Below are positions 38,901 through 52,605 of a stretch of 64,000 nucleotides of DNA, in pieces (within the stretch, counting starts at the first letter, position 1; every line of letters begins with the position of its first letter). The notes below the pieces were generated by a model, which was given only the letters and a program-made list of their open reading frames with translations, searched no databases and was not told the DNA's origin. Location: contig NC_044022.1 in assembly GCF_900496995.4 (NCBI RefSeq), positions 13,468,938 to 13,532,937 on the forward strand. Reading direction: 5' to 3'. The stretch is from Aquila chrysaetos chrysaetos. Lineage: Eukaryota; Chordata; Aves; Accipitriformes; Accipitridae. A program made the position numbers and the translations under genes.

Positions 38901-41900
38901 AACCCACATTTGCTGTTTTGCACATTGAAACAGTGTAAATAGATGAGTGTTAGATTTAGCTCAGAGCAAAGGTCAAGTTAGCTGTGTTTCCCATTACTGA
39001 TGATGAACTAGGCTAGACTGTTTGCCTAGTTATGGAAAACCTGACTGTCAGAGCAAGTACAGAGTAATCCTTACCCCGGTATATTGTCTTAGCTTCCAGA
39101 AGTCAAATTTTTACTTAAAAGCTACATCTACACCTTTATGTTTAGTATAGGTATACAGGTGAACGTGTTTTCCATTTTGTTTATTTTGAAACCATGTTTA
39201 TTATCAGCTTCCACAAGAATCCCTGACAAGGAATTCCAAATTTAGTTATGTTAAAAGAGTAATTCCTCTGGTTTTTTAAATGTATTGATTTACTTGGTAC
39301 TTTTGAGAAATATTGTAAGAGGTAAAGCATATTCATAGTAAATTATTGAGCAAAACCTGGAGGCTAGCTCTCAGGAAGCAAAAAGTCGACATTGGGAGAT
39401 ATTTGGCAATAAAATAATTTACAAAGAGACGCAATAGGTATCTGCAGTTTTTAGACAGAAATCTAAAACTAGACTAAATAAAACACAGCAATATGTTTTG
39501 CAAAGAACAGTCCCCCAATGGTGGGGATAGGATGATTTTATATGAAAGCATTGCCAGTTAAGAGTGATACAGGGAGGCAGAATCACATATGGGAGAGGAA
39601 AAAAGATTTGAAAAAGTACTTTTATTTGCAGACAGGAGGAACTCGGTTTGCAAACAAGTGCTTTGCTTCTGTGCAGGGTGGCAGCAGTTCAGCACAGATG
39701 CACTTACCCAAATAACTGATTGTTTGCATCTGATACCCTGGGTGCAGATAAAGCCTTATGTTTTCCGTACTTTGCACATCTGCAAAGTCTCTGCAACTCA
39801 TTAGTTTACTGGAGTGATTTTAAGTGACTTACAGCACGTCAAGTGAGCTAAGTTAATAGTGCAGTTTTTAAAGACACTGTATGTGCTACTTCCAGCAGTA
39901 TTTGGATTAAAATGTCTCAGTGCTGGAGTATGATCTGTGCAGCTTTACTCATAGCAAAACATGTGATTGTGTTTGTGTGTGCGTTGGCATTTTGACCACT
40001 TTCTCATATAAACCTGTCAGTATAGCAGTAGTCATTACAGTACTTAAAATTGTATTTGCCGGATTGCATTAGGACTTCCCCCTTTGCTAACACGAATGGA
40101 CTTTGATGGAGGTTAAGAAAAATGCTATCCTACAAGAATCTGGAACGTATGAGTAACAGATGAAATTGTCTCTGTATTTTGCCCATATTCTCAATCAAAT
40201 CTAGGTCACAAGCTGATGTGTTGATCTGTTGAGAGAGCTACAACATGCACTTTCAAAAAGAGGTGAAAAGTAAACTTGTAGGAAACTTAATGTTAAGTGG
40301 AGACCACCGAGAAAGTGGCAGTTGCCAGGAAGTTGCCAGATTAATATTTTTGTAAGAAACACAAATACCAATCTTTACTTTCTGACCTGTGCTCTAGTGA
40401 TTAGACTACTATCCTGTTTTTTCTGTTTTTTTTCCTGGTTATAGTGATGGTAGTTGTATAAAAGATACTGAATGACAGGCTAGCAATTGAAGAGGAATTT
40501 TATCTTGACAGGAGTCTTTGGATACTTCGGTAGTACACGCGTTTAGTATAACTGCAATGCTCACATATTGAAGCCAATCAGTTAAAATATAGGTGATCCT
40601 AAAGACTGAGATACAGAAAATGTATTTTCAAATAAATGTTTTGGCATCCCACAAAAACATTCCAAACAGCTTCATCTAACAAAATATTGTCTCATAATTA
40701 TGAAATTAACCAAATATCTGGCATGTTTCCCATTTCTTACACAATCTGTCCTTCAGATGGTTGCTGCCACTTAAATATTAGTGTCAAGCAAGTAGCAGTT
40801 TCTCAGAACCCAGCTCTGCACAATGGTAGAAGTGGTTTCAGATGAGAACATTTACTCAGGTTTATCTATAGATATGAGATCCAATGAGATGACTGAGATA
40901 ATAAAAAAATGCCTGACAGATAAGACTATGAAAAATACTATATAATTGATCCTTATGTGTTTTCCAAATAAGTTGCAGCTGAATCAGAATGAATGGAATA
41001 CACTTTGTGACAGGAGGTGTTGTGGAGAGATTGGATAGAGGCGAGCAGAGTGGAAAACTCACATGAAGGTGTAATTCAAGCTCAGGGTATGACCATGGCT
41101 TTTTTTGTAGTCTTGAAAGCAAGGAAGTGGTTCACAGTAAAAATCAAGAAGTGCCTGAGCTTTTATCACCATAATGTCATGGGAGGGTTGGGTTGGCAGG
41201 GTTTTGGCTTTTTCTTGCTTCTTTTTTTATATGCTATTATCATGGAGGCTTTATGGAAGCAATAAACTAGGTGAAGACATAATAAGGGTTACATCATTGG
41301 TCATTATTAGATTTTTAAATACAATTTATGAAGTAAATAGGAATGAAATAATATTCACTTTTTGAAGATCAAAGCAAATTCTTACTGTGCCTAAATTCCA
41401 ATAACAGACTTAATTTCTTCCATGGTGTGCACTGGACAGAGCAAATATTTAATCCTGTCTAATCTTAAACTCTAGAACATATGAACATTGAAGAATAGTT
41501 TTCATAATTGTGATTCATTTACAATTTGTTTTGAAAAAGTGAAAAAAGTTGTTCAATCTTGGATTTATAATAAGGAGTTTGTGAGTTGTTACATAATGAT
41601 GAAGTAATTCATGCATTTTCAATTGAAGTGAAAGTAGGATCTACCGATAACCCCTAAGTGATGCAGAGATTTTTTAAGAGCTGTAGCTAAACTTAAATGT
41701 GTAACTGTAAATTTAAAATTTTACAATTTGATTTGTGATGCTTAATCTTAGGTGCATAATATTTAAACACTGTTATATAAATAATACAGGCTATTTAAAT
41801 GTGTATCAGTATAAATCAAGCTATTAACTTTTGTTTTTCCAGGTAATTTCCTGTTCCAGCAGGAACAGTGTTGCCATTACTGCTTCTACCCAAACTCCTT

Positions 41901-42354
41901 AGCCTCTTTCAGCAGTTAGAGCACGCACTTGGGCGTTGAGTACGCAAATCACATACTGACATCAAGAGGAATTCTAAATACTGACATAATTCTAGAACAT
42001 ATAAATAGTGTTCCCTGAGTGCCTGAAGAGTAATATTTCACGATACGGCATTCGCTTTGGTAGATCAACATTTTTCTATCTCATTATAGGGGGAAAAGTA
42101 CAACTTGAATGCCTATAGCACTGTGAGCTGCTTGTGACCATTTACAGCCATACTGGAAATACATAGTCCATTTTTTGGTCTTGCAATGGACATGGGTTAT
42201 ATGGACTCCGACCATGTTGTGTAGACTCAAAGGATTCCCTAGAAAAGAGGTCCAGAACAGATACCTTTGAGGGCACCAAAGAAAACCCCCAAACCCAAGA
42301 TACCAACAAACAAAACTTAACCTATGCTTAAGCGTTCCTTTGTGAATTACATTA

Positions 42355-42394
42355 AAGCATCAGAATGCTCCGGAGTAGAGATAATCTGATGCTT
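42355..42394. repeat. Perfect 10-bp inverted repeat
   Basis: AAGCATCAGA at 42355-42364 and its exact reverse complement TCTGATGCTT at 42385-42394, with a 20-nt spacer. It could form a short stem-loop in the PGR pre-mRNA. The stem does not extend further. Confidence 0.75.
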
Positions 42395-44321
42395 CGTAGA
42401 TTTTAGTTAAACAGAGTTTTAAAGCTGTTGTTGCTTATCAAAAGACTGAATCCCTTTGTAGCTAGTATAGGCAAAGCAAGACAAATTAAAACTGCAAATA
42501 ATCCCAAGGAAGATGTGTTCAAAATCAGTGTTTTGCTTCCTGATCTGCTGCCAAAAGCAAGACAGATTTTTATTCATTCGGTTACTTTTGGTAGTGTTTC
42601 CTGTAAGAAGGAATCCAGGATTAGAATTAATGGGAGAAAGTAAATGAGAATTTCTTCTGGGTTACTGCATTACTAAATACTTTTTAAATGCCAGGCAATG
42701 CGTGAGGCAACTGTTTTTATTCACCCGTTGTTTTCTAAAAAAAAAGAATTTGTTATAAAAATGAATTTCAGGCAGTTAGGTTTCTTTCACTAAAACCAAA
42801 CAAGTTGTTCTTAAAAGTGTGGGTAAGAAGTAAATTAATGATCTAAAAACATGTTAGCACAGAAACAAATACATTGTTTCAGATGGTTTAGCACTAGCTC
42901 TTTCCTTTTGTTAGAATAGAACGTTCTTCTTTCTCCTGCATTTTCATCTGAGGATTCATTTTCAGTTTGTCTTTTTTCTGTGGAGAAAAGTTACTGGTGA
43001 ACAGTTGCTCATTTTACCGTGTGCAGAGAAAGGACAGAAGAGTGTTATAAAGAAGGCTGAATAACAGCATCTGAGTAGAATAGTCATCTCAGATTTGTTT
43101 GCTACTGGTGACATCAGATGGCTAACTCAGAGTAATACTGATCTAGAAATTAGTGAAAATTTAAAAGGTTTGGTATTGATGTCTGTTATATTTGGAGGTC
43201 CACATCTACAATATTTCATGAAGGAAGTGTCCATGATATTGGTACTTCTGTAGTTTGTCCATACTTTTTTGATCCATTTTGTTGCTCTCAAAATAAATAT
43301 TTTTTTTTTGTTTTCATGCTGTCATGCTAGGTACTAGTAAGAAACTGAAAATACAGAAATGAATAGAGGATGATGTGCATAAACAGTCAGGATTTTAAAG
43401 TAAAACCTTATAGGGTAAACCTGGGGTTCATTTGAAAGGACATGTGAAAATCAGCTTTGATTTCTTCTTACTTATGTACTTACTTATCTTTGTTTACTTA
43501 TGCAAAATTAAAATCAATCACAGAAATTATCAATATTATACTAAAGCATAGAAGTATACTTTTTTTCATTCTCTTCAAGTGAAATTTGGAAGTATCATTG
43601 AAGTTTGTGTTCAGAAGAATGGCAGGGTATCAGCTGAATTTGATTTTTTTCTCTGCTGGAAGCAGATTCCATTTTAATACAGTAATGACAGGCTCTTCCT
43701 TACTGAGTCCTTCAGAATTAAACAGTAAACTAAGAGCTAACCTAAACCAAAAAGTTACAGCCGCCTTCTATTTGTCCTTTTTGGCTGTGTTGGCTGCATC
43801 TGTTCAGCTGGTATTTCAGCAGGTCTAGTACAAAACTGCTTCTCCATCAGAGATAATTTACTCTGCTTAAAGGGCTCTTTTTTGCACTGCTCCAACTTCT
43901 TCATTCAGTTTTCTGTTGGAAAGTCCACATCAATCCAAGCAAAACTTACTTAAGGTCTTTAAAATCGGGAACAATAACTTAAAAATAAGTTTGAAAGAAA
44001 CGAGTCAGTCTGTTCTCATGCTTGATTTACTTAAGAAATATTGATAGTACAATAATGTAAGCAGTTCATACTGTCTGCTAATCATTTTGGAATTTTGTAG
44101 ATGGGGAGTTTGACTCTTAAACAGGCCAAATAAATTGTTATATTTAAATAGTAACACATGATTATTTGAAAGTTAGCATAAAATGATAAAATGAAGGAGT
44201 CCTTTAATGGTTCAAGTATATTTTTTTTGAATCCTCTGTTATTTTTGGAACATTTATACACAGAAATAATTTTGTCATGTTAGAAAACATAGTATTAATC
44301 CTGTTTTTCTCTTGCCTACAG

Positions 44322-44438
44322 GGCAGCACAACTATTTATGTGCTGGAAGAAATGACTGCATAGTCGATAAAATTCGTAGGAAGAACTGTCCAGCATGTCG
44401 CTTGAGGAAGTGCTGTCAAGCCGGTATGGTCCTGGGAG
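44322..44438 (+). CDS. PGR: PGR coding exon 3: second zinc finger
   Basis: 117 nt, residues 453 (split) to 492 (split), acceptor CCTACAG, donor GTAAGC. The second zinc finger uses Cys459, Cys465, Cys475 and Cys478. The D-box region AGRND (460-464), used for DNA-dependent dimerisation on palindromic sites, is intact. The following helix [15 protein letters not shown] is the standard steroid receptor sequence. It appears identical to the chicken segment as I recall it, as expected for the most constrained part of the protein. Confidence 0.98.
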
Positions 44439-46230
44439 GTAAGCTGCTTTTCAAATCTCGTTCAGAAAAATAGGCAGTTAAGAACACTACTTTCAATCTG
44501 TCGAGTTTAAACAAGAGTACTTTGATACTGTAAAGGAAAGAACCACATTGCAATGTTATTTTTGGAAGAATTACCTGATGTTTTAAAATTCCTTATAATT
44601 TTTCTTTAATGAATCTGGAAATCCCAAAACAAAAATACCTTTCTGTAGGAATCTCTCTCTCCTACTGTGTACCTTTATACTAATTTTCTTGCAAGGGGGC
44701 AGGAATTATGTCTTTGGTATGTATTTATTAATAATTTTTGATCAGAGAATTTGATTTAGGTAAAAAACAAAGAAGTAAATTGAGATCGACACTAAAATCA
44801 GGAATCAGTACTATCCCCTTCTCTTTTCTGTTGTGCTCTCCATCATTGCTTTGAGTACATGTCAACAAAATTATATCCTGTTTCAACGAAGAGGGCCAGG
44901 CAGTGGTTGCATCAACACTACAGACTTTGCATGCTAGATGCTGGGAATTCCCATCTTTCTATTAGTCTTGCTGTAACAGATTTGCTTTCTTTATGTAACA
45001 TTAATAAAAACTGAGCACTATGCCTTTGAAAACCTACAGGGAGAAAATGGTGTAGGATCAGGTAGTCCCATGGCAAGTTTTGCTGTGCTAACATGCAGGA
45101 ACGATGCATATTTTTCCTGTATTTTTTTCATATTTTTTTCAAATTTTTCATGAGAACTTTAGCTATATAAAGTTTTGGATCAGCACAAAGCTTGAAAATA
45201 CATGGCTAAGACTGTAAGAAAATGGCTATATAAAGATGATAGAATATGTTCTCAAGGGGAATTAAAAAAAGAAAGAAGAACAAAAACCTGATTTTTTTCT
45301 AATATAATTTATTTTAGTGCATCAAACATTTCTCTTCCTCTCTCTGCATTTTATGTATTGTTTTTTATCCCTGAAGGAAGAAGTGGCATTATATACTGTG
45401 CGTAATTTCATTATCTTGCTAATCTGTGTTCATTCATAAGTTAAAACGTGTATGTAGTTTTCAGACTGATACTTTGATGGCACAGCTGTATGCTTTTAGC
45501 TCCTGTACTGCCGTATGGAGGTGGAGTAGTCTGCACACATGGCCATTGTGTCATTCTTACATTTTATACTTTTACTGGTGATGTGAGTCAGTAGTTCCCA
45601 AACAGTGAGCAGCTGTTGCTAGCTCTTGGTACTTCATCTTCTGTAAGCGACTACTGCAGCTCCAGGGAAGAGCCAGTGGGATGAGAGGAGGGAGAGGCGG
45701 TACTGCGGAATGGTCTCTGTTCTGTGTTGTACCCCCGAAACTCCCCAGACCTTCAGCGCTGCTGCTCCTTCGCGGCGTCTTCTCCAAATTGCATCCCTCT
45801 CACCCCACAGCACTGGAGACAGAGTAACGAGAGCCATCAATCTAATTGATGTTAGTGTCTCTCCCTCCTTCCCACGCCTTGGTCAGTCAGTGCCACCTCT
45901 CAGTAAAAGAAATGGAGCTGACAAGCATGATGGTGGCACTGGACTCGGGGAAGAGGGGCAAAAGGAAAAGAACATGTCCTTTGGACCCTTCTCAGAGAGA
46001 AGTGGTGCTTTAGAGCTGCGAGCAGTGCAGTAGAGAAACAGTATTACTACAAAGGCCGAACCTGAAGCATTGTTTGCCCAGGTTTGGAAGAGGAGAAAGC
46101 CAAGGAGGCAAGGGTCCAGAGTGGGCTGTGGAAAATATGTGGTAAGAATGGAGACTCAGGAAAGGAGGAGGTGGCAGATACAATGTCTGTCTTTTAAGGT
46201 TTGGGGCAACTTGTATGGTTGTCTTGTAAG

Positions 46231-46329
46231 GTTTGAGCAACTTGATCTATAAAAGAGGTCTGTGCCCATGGCAGGGGTTGGACTAGATGATCTTTAAAGG
46301 TTCCTTCCAACCCAAACCATTCTATGATT
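46231..46329 (+). mobile_element. CR1 LINE 3' end, plus orientation, in PGR intron 3
   Basis: Reads GTTTGAGCAACTTGATCT, then GTGCCCATGGCAGGGGTTGG, ACTAGATGATCTTTAAAGGT and TCCTTCCAACCCAAACCATT, and ends CTATGATTT with only one terminal repeat unit. It is a short, typical 5'-truncated CR1 in the same orientation as PGR. Confidence 0.93.
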
Positions 46330-46730
46330 TGAACTTCTGTAAATTAAAACAGGTAAAAATTCATTGCTGGCTGTGAGTTTTGCACAGCCAAGAGTTTGAC
46401 GATGATCTAACCTGAATTTTCATATATGATAGCCTGGATAATACCAATAACTAAGCCACAAGTATTTTAACATCACAGGCAACACTGTTTCAACACACAG
46501 AAGAGTGTGTGACTCACTAGCATCATCTAGTCCTTTTGCTCCAGCATTGTTCTGCAGAGTAATTCTACATAGGAAAAGTAGCCAGAAGGTTTGACTTCGT
46601 TCTATATTTTGCATGTGTTTCTGGATGCTAGTTTTCCCAGTGTTTTTTAATATATACATTTTGCTCTGGGTGTAGGTACCTAAAACAGAAAAAGTTGGAC
46701 ACTTTTGCTAGCAATATTGATGAGATGGTA

Positions 46731-46774
46731 TGTCCTCATTAGTGTGTCCTCATATGAGGACGTTATGTCCTCAT
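46731..46774. repeat. TGTCCTCAT triple repeat with 16-bp perfect palindrome
   Basis: TGTCCTCAT occurs at 46731-46739, 46745-46753 and 46766-46774. The middle copy is part of the perfect palindrome GTCCTCATATGAGGAC at 46746-46761. Confidence 0.85.
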
Positions 46775-49700
46775 ACTTGAAACCCAAACCTGAGGATAAA
46801 GGTGCTCTGACTCTTAGTTCTTTATTATCATGTATGAGGAGAGTAAAAACTTCCTCTTTCTCCTTGGATCAACTTTTTTTCTCAGCTATTACTAAGCAAG
46901 TGTGAATAGTTTCTTTGTATGTATTTAGCGTGAGGTTGTTTTATCTAGCCAGTTTGTTGTGTTGTTTCGCCTTTTTCTAAACATACCTAATCAAAACGGT
47001 CTTCCATTTTTTGAGGAGACTGTTCCAGTCTAGTTCCTCTAGTTCTTAGAGGGGCATAGCATTTAATCAGATCTCTGCCCTGATATCCCCACCTGCCCCA
47101 TCTTCTGGAAAGAAGTGATCTGGCAGCAAATAGGAAGTAGAAGAGAACAGTGTGGCAATGGAGAAAGGAGAATATGAATGGAGCCAGGACTGTGGCATCT
47201 CTAGTTTTTTCTCAGCTGCATCAGGTTGAGTGTAGTATTTCAGGTTCTCTTAGTGATGTCAACAGTTCTGGGGGGATTAGGAAGCTAATTATTCTATGCA
47301 GGTTGAAATGGAGTGCTAAATACTGAAAGGAGAAGAGAAGACAAATGTAGGCAAAAAAATGAGGAAAACTGGAGTGAGATTGTGTTATTTGTAAATGGGG
47401 ATTTAAAATCCAAAGCAACAAAAAATCTCGAGATGGACTGTTTAACCATAATGCTCTTTCTACTGTTACTGTCATCTTTCTTACTTTTGCTGTTCTGCCA
47501 TTTCTTGTACTTTCTTTATTGTATCACATGAGCAAAACTTCCTACTCGTGACTTGCTGTGCTGATCAACACAGTGTGATTTATATATGGGGTACTACTGG
47601 GCTTCGATAATTTTCCCCAGGACGTAAGTGTCCACAAGCAAATTTCCAATTCATGGAACAAATTACATACTTAGATACATCCTTGATTATTTTAAAGGAA
47701 TCAGAACTGTCAATATTTAAATCTTTTCTTGTGCTTACAGCCTAATATACTTTAAGATTTTTTGTGCATTTTCTGATTTCTTCCATTCACAACTTACATA
47801 GGTACACTTTTGTTTGTTTATTCCTGCTACTTATTTTCTTAAAGCTAGCGTTTCGTTACTAAACGCAGACCTCCAGTAATACTTAATCAAGGTGAGAAAG
47901 ACTAAGAGTTTACAGGATCTTAACAATAAGATTCTGAACATTCTTATTACATTAATTAAATTACACTTACTGCTGGGAGAAGTATATGTATCTTCCGCTG
48001 AGTATTACTGAACGGCAACCATATAGATGGAGAATAATACTGTATTACATTGACAACAGTTCCATTTTCCGACCCTAATTTCAAAGCAATAAAATGAACC
48101 TGAATTGTTCTAAAATAAAGTGTAGTCAGTTGTAAGTAAACTATGGAATAGCAACAAATAGCTTTAGTTACCAGTTTCACTATATGGACTGTTTCTTCTT
48201 TCTTAATATATGGAAGGAAAATATCAATGAAAGCATATATTTCATAATTCCTTAATTGTCATTCTCTATGCGAGTGTTAATTGGTTTTGAGTTTTACAAT
48301 CTCGTAATTGGACATGTTAATCTATCCTCTTTCTAATCTTCTACCTAATAGGATAGCAGGTAGCTGGGTCAGGTCCTGGAATAAACAAATACCCAGCTTT
48401 TTTATTTCCTATCAGTGAATCTGTAATTTTCCCAGGCTGACTATCACAGATTCCTTGTTCAGCTGTATTGCTAAATTATCACTTTCTTCATTGTTTCAGT
48501 TACCTTTCAGTCTGCATTGCAGTGATTACATGCAGGCAAATTTGTATTAATTTTCCAGGTAATATTTTCTAAGGTAGCATCAAAGGGTTTATTAAAATCA
48601 AGATGTATTAATTCTGCTTTGCTGCTTTGTTCCTTTATTTTGTATACACCCTCTTAAGGTGTACACAGCTTGTTCTCCTACACAGAACGCAAGAGCATAG
48701 TGACCTTAAAGTCAGAGCCATAGTGTTCTGTCAAGAATAATAAATTATTGACAATTTTCACCTGATAACAGGGTATGGAGAAGGATAGTGAGATGTTAGA
48801 TTTTTACTAGAAACCCAGCCATTTTAATAGGAGAAATCTACTATCAGTAATGCCTGATTGGTAGTATGGTTCTGTATACCTAGTTAAAAGAATATTAAAA
48901 TACAGAATTATGTATTAAGGAGAAAATCATAATATATTTGATGATGAGATTAAGTACATTTTATTTTTTTAATTTCTTTATGTTTTCTAGGTACATGTAG
49001 TACACAAACACTATACACGTTATTTGTAGTAAGTGAGAGTAAGGGAACTGCTTGAGTGGTTGGCTATCTTAAAACAAATTAATGAAAATGTTACAAAGAA
49101 AACATGTGCTGTCTAAATATGCACAGACAGGTTTTAGTATTAAGATGAATAGTTGCCAGAATGGATTAGTATTCTTTACACATTATAGGACTAAGTAGAG
49201 ACATTTGTTTATCTTACAGCAGGAACTTATCTGGATATTTTTGTAAGCAGCAATTGAAAAACTAAGCTATTGTCAAATCTCTGTTTTTTTCTTTATGTCC
49301 TTAAGAGTTTGCGTTAATTTGACATAGTTTCCTTGTGGTAGATGGGAAAGTTTACTGTGAGTTGTTAGTAGTCACCTCTCCAGTAGATAGGTAACAAGTG
49401 GAGTTGCTTTACTGGTGGCTGTTAAGCAACATAATTAGAAATAAACACATAAGCAATTCTGCAAACCAGGGTGACATTAATTCTGATACATGCAATCACT
49501 TGGAAACATGGGTACTTATTAACTACTAACATTTCCATGTCATAAGCACTCTGTTTGGTTTCTTTCTTTACTTGTTCTCTGAACTGTAAAAGTATCTGAA
49601 GCCATTATTTCAGAAAATACCTGAAATCATTATTTATGAACTATCAAATATATTGTTCCTTCTGTTTTCCTTCATGCCTAAACAATAGTTAGTGGGAAAT

Positions 49701-52302
49701 TCCCAGCACGTTTAGGACTATGTATAGCTTTCTTATGATAGAAATTGGCCTTAGGTCTCTTGTCGTAATATATTGTCTATTCTTTTGGTTTGGCTGTAAC
49801 ATAAGGTGTAAGTTTGTGTTTGGTTCTTTACTAAGCAGTCGCTAATCAGAAATATTTGTATTCTTACCAGAAGTGATAAAATGACCATAACGTTGTTGGG
49901 GCACTTGATACTAAGCTAATTAAACTCACAGTTAAGTTAGTGGGAGTATGACCCCTGACTTCATTGGATGATGAATGTTACTGAAGAGCCCATCGCTCAT
50001 ATTTATACTATCAATAAGGTCTGTTTCTTGAAACTTTGTTCAGCATATGCCCTTTGGATTTTAAATACTGTTTTAATTTAAATTGAAGTCTAGCACTTCT
50101 GTGTACAACTTTTTTGTATGTGAAATGCATAAACATGCATATTTATGATGGGATAACACAAAATTATTTTTTTTAAAAAGCAGATTTTGGCTTTTTAGAT
50201 TGTGTTCATCTGCTCAATCCTGTCTGGTTCACAAACAGGAAGATTGATTCTGCCTCCAGTTATGCCAGTGTATATCAAGAGTCATTAAAGTAATAGAATT
50301 TGTTCTGTGTAAAATGTTTAGAAATGACATAAGAATCTTCCCATGTTTCATGTATTAATCTTGCTTGAAGTTATACTACCTGTTAATTCTCTGAAGTGTA
50401 CATCCTAGATCTTCCAAAATGGAGACACTGGATTTTCATAAAATTTGCTATCTTCTATGATGTGGGAGCACCTGAAGAAAATGGAATAGACGTGTTCCTA
50501 AGTAAAACCATTTTTGTTGAAGCTTTCTGTTTTAGTGTGTAGTTTGGAACACTGGGATTTTCCAAAGAGGAAAGTAATAGATAAGCCTGACTATGCTAGC
50601 ATCTCTCGATTCCTTCCATAAGCAGTTCAGAGCATGTGCCGAAGTTTAGGTGTGCTTCCCTACTCCTGTGTCCTAGGGCCTCTTTGGTGTACTGGTTGCA
50701 TTCTGACAGCGCAGCACTACTTTTAACTAAAAAAGAAGGCAGTAAGAGACGAAGTCTTTGTCCCCTTCCTCTAGGATGTGATAAGTTCCCTTGTCTAATC
50801 TTTCACTTGTAAATAAAAATACCATTTTTCAAGAGACAATTTGATATGCATGTTATGAACTGGTTTTTAATTCAAATAGATGCATGCTGTTAAGCTTCTA
50901 TTACCTTCCACCTCCTCTACTTTTAGAGTGGTTTTTGCATATTGCCATTTTGTAATGCAGTTTCTCAGTGGTTCAGCAGTTTGATAGGCATGTATTTTCT
51001 TTTCATCCAGTGAAATTTGGTGCATCTCTTTTTCTACTGTTAAAGTATGCAACACCTCTACAAGTGAAAATATCCACGTGATTTCTGGATGGTTTTTGGA
51101 GCAAAACCTTCTCCTTCCTTATTATTTTCTTTAAGGTTGAAACATGTAAACTTTTTATTTTTCTTTGTTAGCAGAATGATTTACCAATTTTTTTTCCCAT
51201 CACCCTGCATCTTACTGTTCTACCATCATTTAAATCAGACCATAAGTATCAGTATCTTTATTGCATTTTTTTATCCCTTTTTTCACAAAGCCAAACTTGT
51301 TTGGCGGAACTAATGATCTAACAGGGTTTTCATCACCTTTGAGGATCTATTTAAAGCAAATGTGTTCCATGCACCCACCTCTACATGGATTTGTCTTTTT
51401 ATTGAAACTTGTAATATGGTAATTTATTGTCTTTGAGGGTTATTGTCTTTGAACCCCTGAAGGTTTGATTTTCTGTGTCTATATGGTGCACTGCCAGACT
51501 GTTTCCATGAAAGAAATTTGAACAGTTGCTACCTAGAGATCTGTATATTTCCATAGCCATGCCAGATGCAGTATCTGTGCTTACTTTGGGAAAGCAGTTC
51601 AGCTATTTATTTTTTTTCAGTTAGTGTTCTTCAAACCACTGCAGTATGGAAATAAGAATTGCAAATACTGAGAAAGAGGAATTATTTTTTAGAAAGTGAA
51701 GAGTTTTGCAAGTGTTGACATGTGGTTTTACAGTGTTTGTTGGCATTTCACTCATCCCCTGAATTCTGTTTTCTTTCTGGTAAACTGGAGGAAAATATTA
51801 CATTAGAGATTGTCAAAATAGAATTTAGCCATGAGACTGAAATGCCTTTATGGAACTGGAAAAAAGGAATTTCTGTGTGTAGTAATTAATTACTAGCATT
51901 TTTGTTTCTGAGTATTAGAAAAAAGAAACAGTATCCTTAATTAACATTGAATAGAAACTGTATTATAGAGCCAGCTGGCTCAGCTGTCAGCATATGATAG
52001 AACAGTGGGAACTGAACCAGAAAACACTTTACGAGGTTACTGTAACCTAGAATTCATGGCAATAATTTTAATGGGTGGGTGCTGTTCATCTCTTAGTGAA
52101 GGGAGGAGGATATGGAGGGAGAAACTCTTAAGAATTTTCCATGATTGTTTCTTAATTATATAAATAGTCAAAAAATAAAAAACTTATTCCGAAGACAGTT
52201 ACAGTTTCCTTCTATAGATTAAAAGTGTAATCTAGCACTACTGGAAAAAAATTAATGTTTCTGGTTAATTCTTTTTAAAAGATCAAAAATTTTCTTTTTC
52301 AG

Positions 52303-52605
52303 GTCGAAAATTTAAAAAGTTTAACAAAATTAAGGTTGTGAGAACATTAGATGTCGCACTCCAGCAGCCAGCAGCCCTTCAAGATGAAAGCCAGTCTCTA
52401 ACCCAAAGGCTGTCCTTTTCTCCAAATCAAGAAATACAGTTTGTTCCCCCAATGATAAGTGTTCTACGAGGCATTGAGCCAGAAGTTGTCTATGCTGGTT
52501 ACGACAATACAAAACCCGAAACACCAAGTTCCTTGCTGACCAGTCTAAATCATCTTTGTGAGAGGCAACTTCTTTGTGTAGTCAAATGGTCTAAATTGCT
52601 ACCAG
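52303..52605 (+). CDS. PGR: PGR coding exon 4: hinge and start of ligand-binding domain
   Basis: 303 nt, residues 492 (split) to 593 (split), acceptor TTTTTCAG, donor GTAATG. It opens with the basic nuclear localisation and C-terminal extension [10 protein letters not shown] (493-502), continues through the hinge, and enters the steroid-binding domain at about residue 540. Helix 3 residues that contact progesterone are present: Asn574 and Gln580 (human Asn719 and Gln725). Cys577 (TGT, 52557-52559) stands where human has Gly722 and chicken Cys575, the position that decides RU486 binding. Residue 575 is His (CAT), where human and chicken, as I recall them, have Gln. Otherwise very close to chicken. 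Confidence 0.98.

Larger units (their letters stand above)
30089..44321 (+). other. PGR: PGR intron 2 (14.2 kb)
   Basis: Donor GTACTA, acceptor TTTTTCTCTTGCCTACAG. It is AT-rich with no embedded gene that I can support. Contents of note are a possible ancient CR1/L3-like remnant at 31117-31155, an AT palindromic tandem repeat at 35935-35987, and a 10-bp inverted repeat at 42355-42394. I see no well-preserved CR1 copy in it. Confidence 0.93.
44439..52302 (+). other. PGR: PGR intron 3 (7.9 kb)
   Basis: Donor GTAAGC, acceptor TTTTCTTTTTCAG. It contains a CpG-enriched islet near 45640-45850, a CR1 3' fragment at 46231-46329, and a TGTCCTCAT cluster with a palindrome at 46731-46774. No gene is seen. 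Confidence 0.95.
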
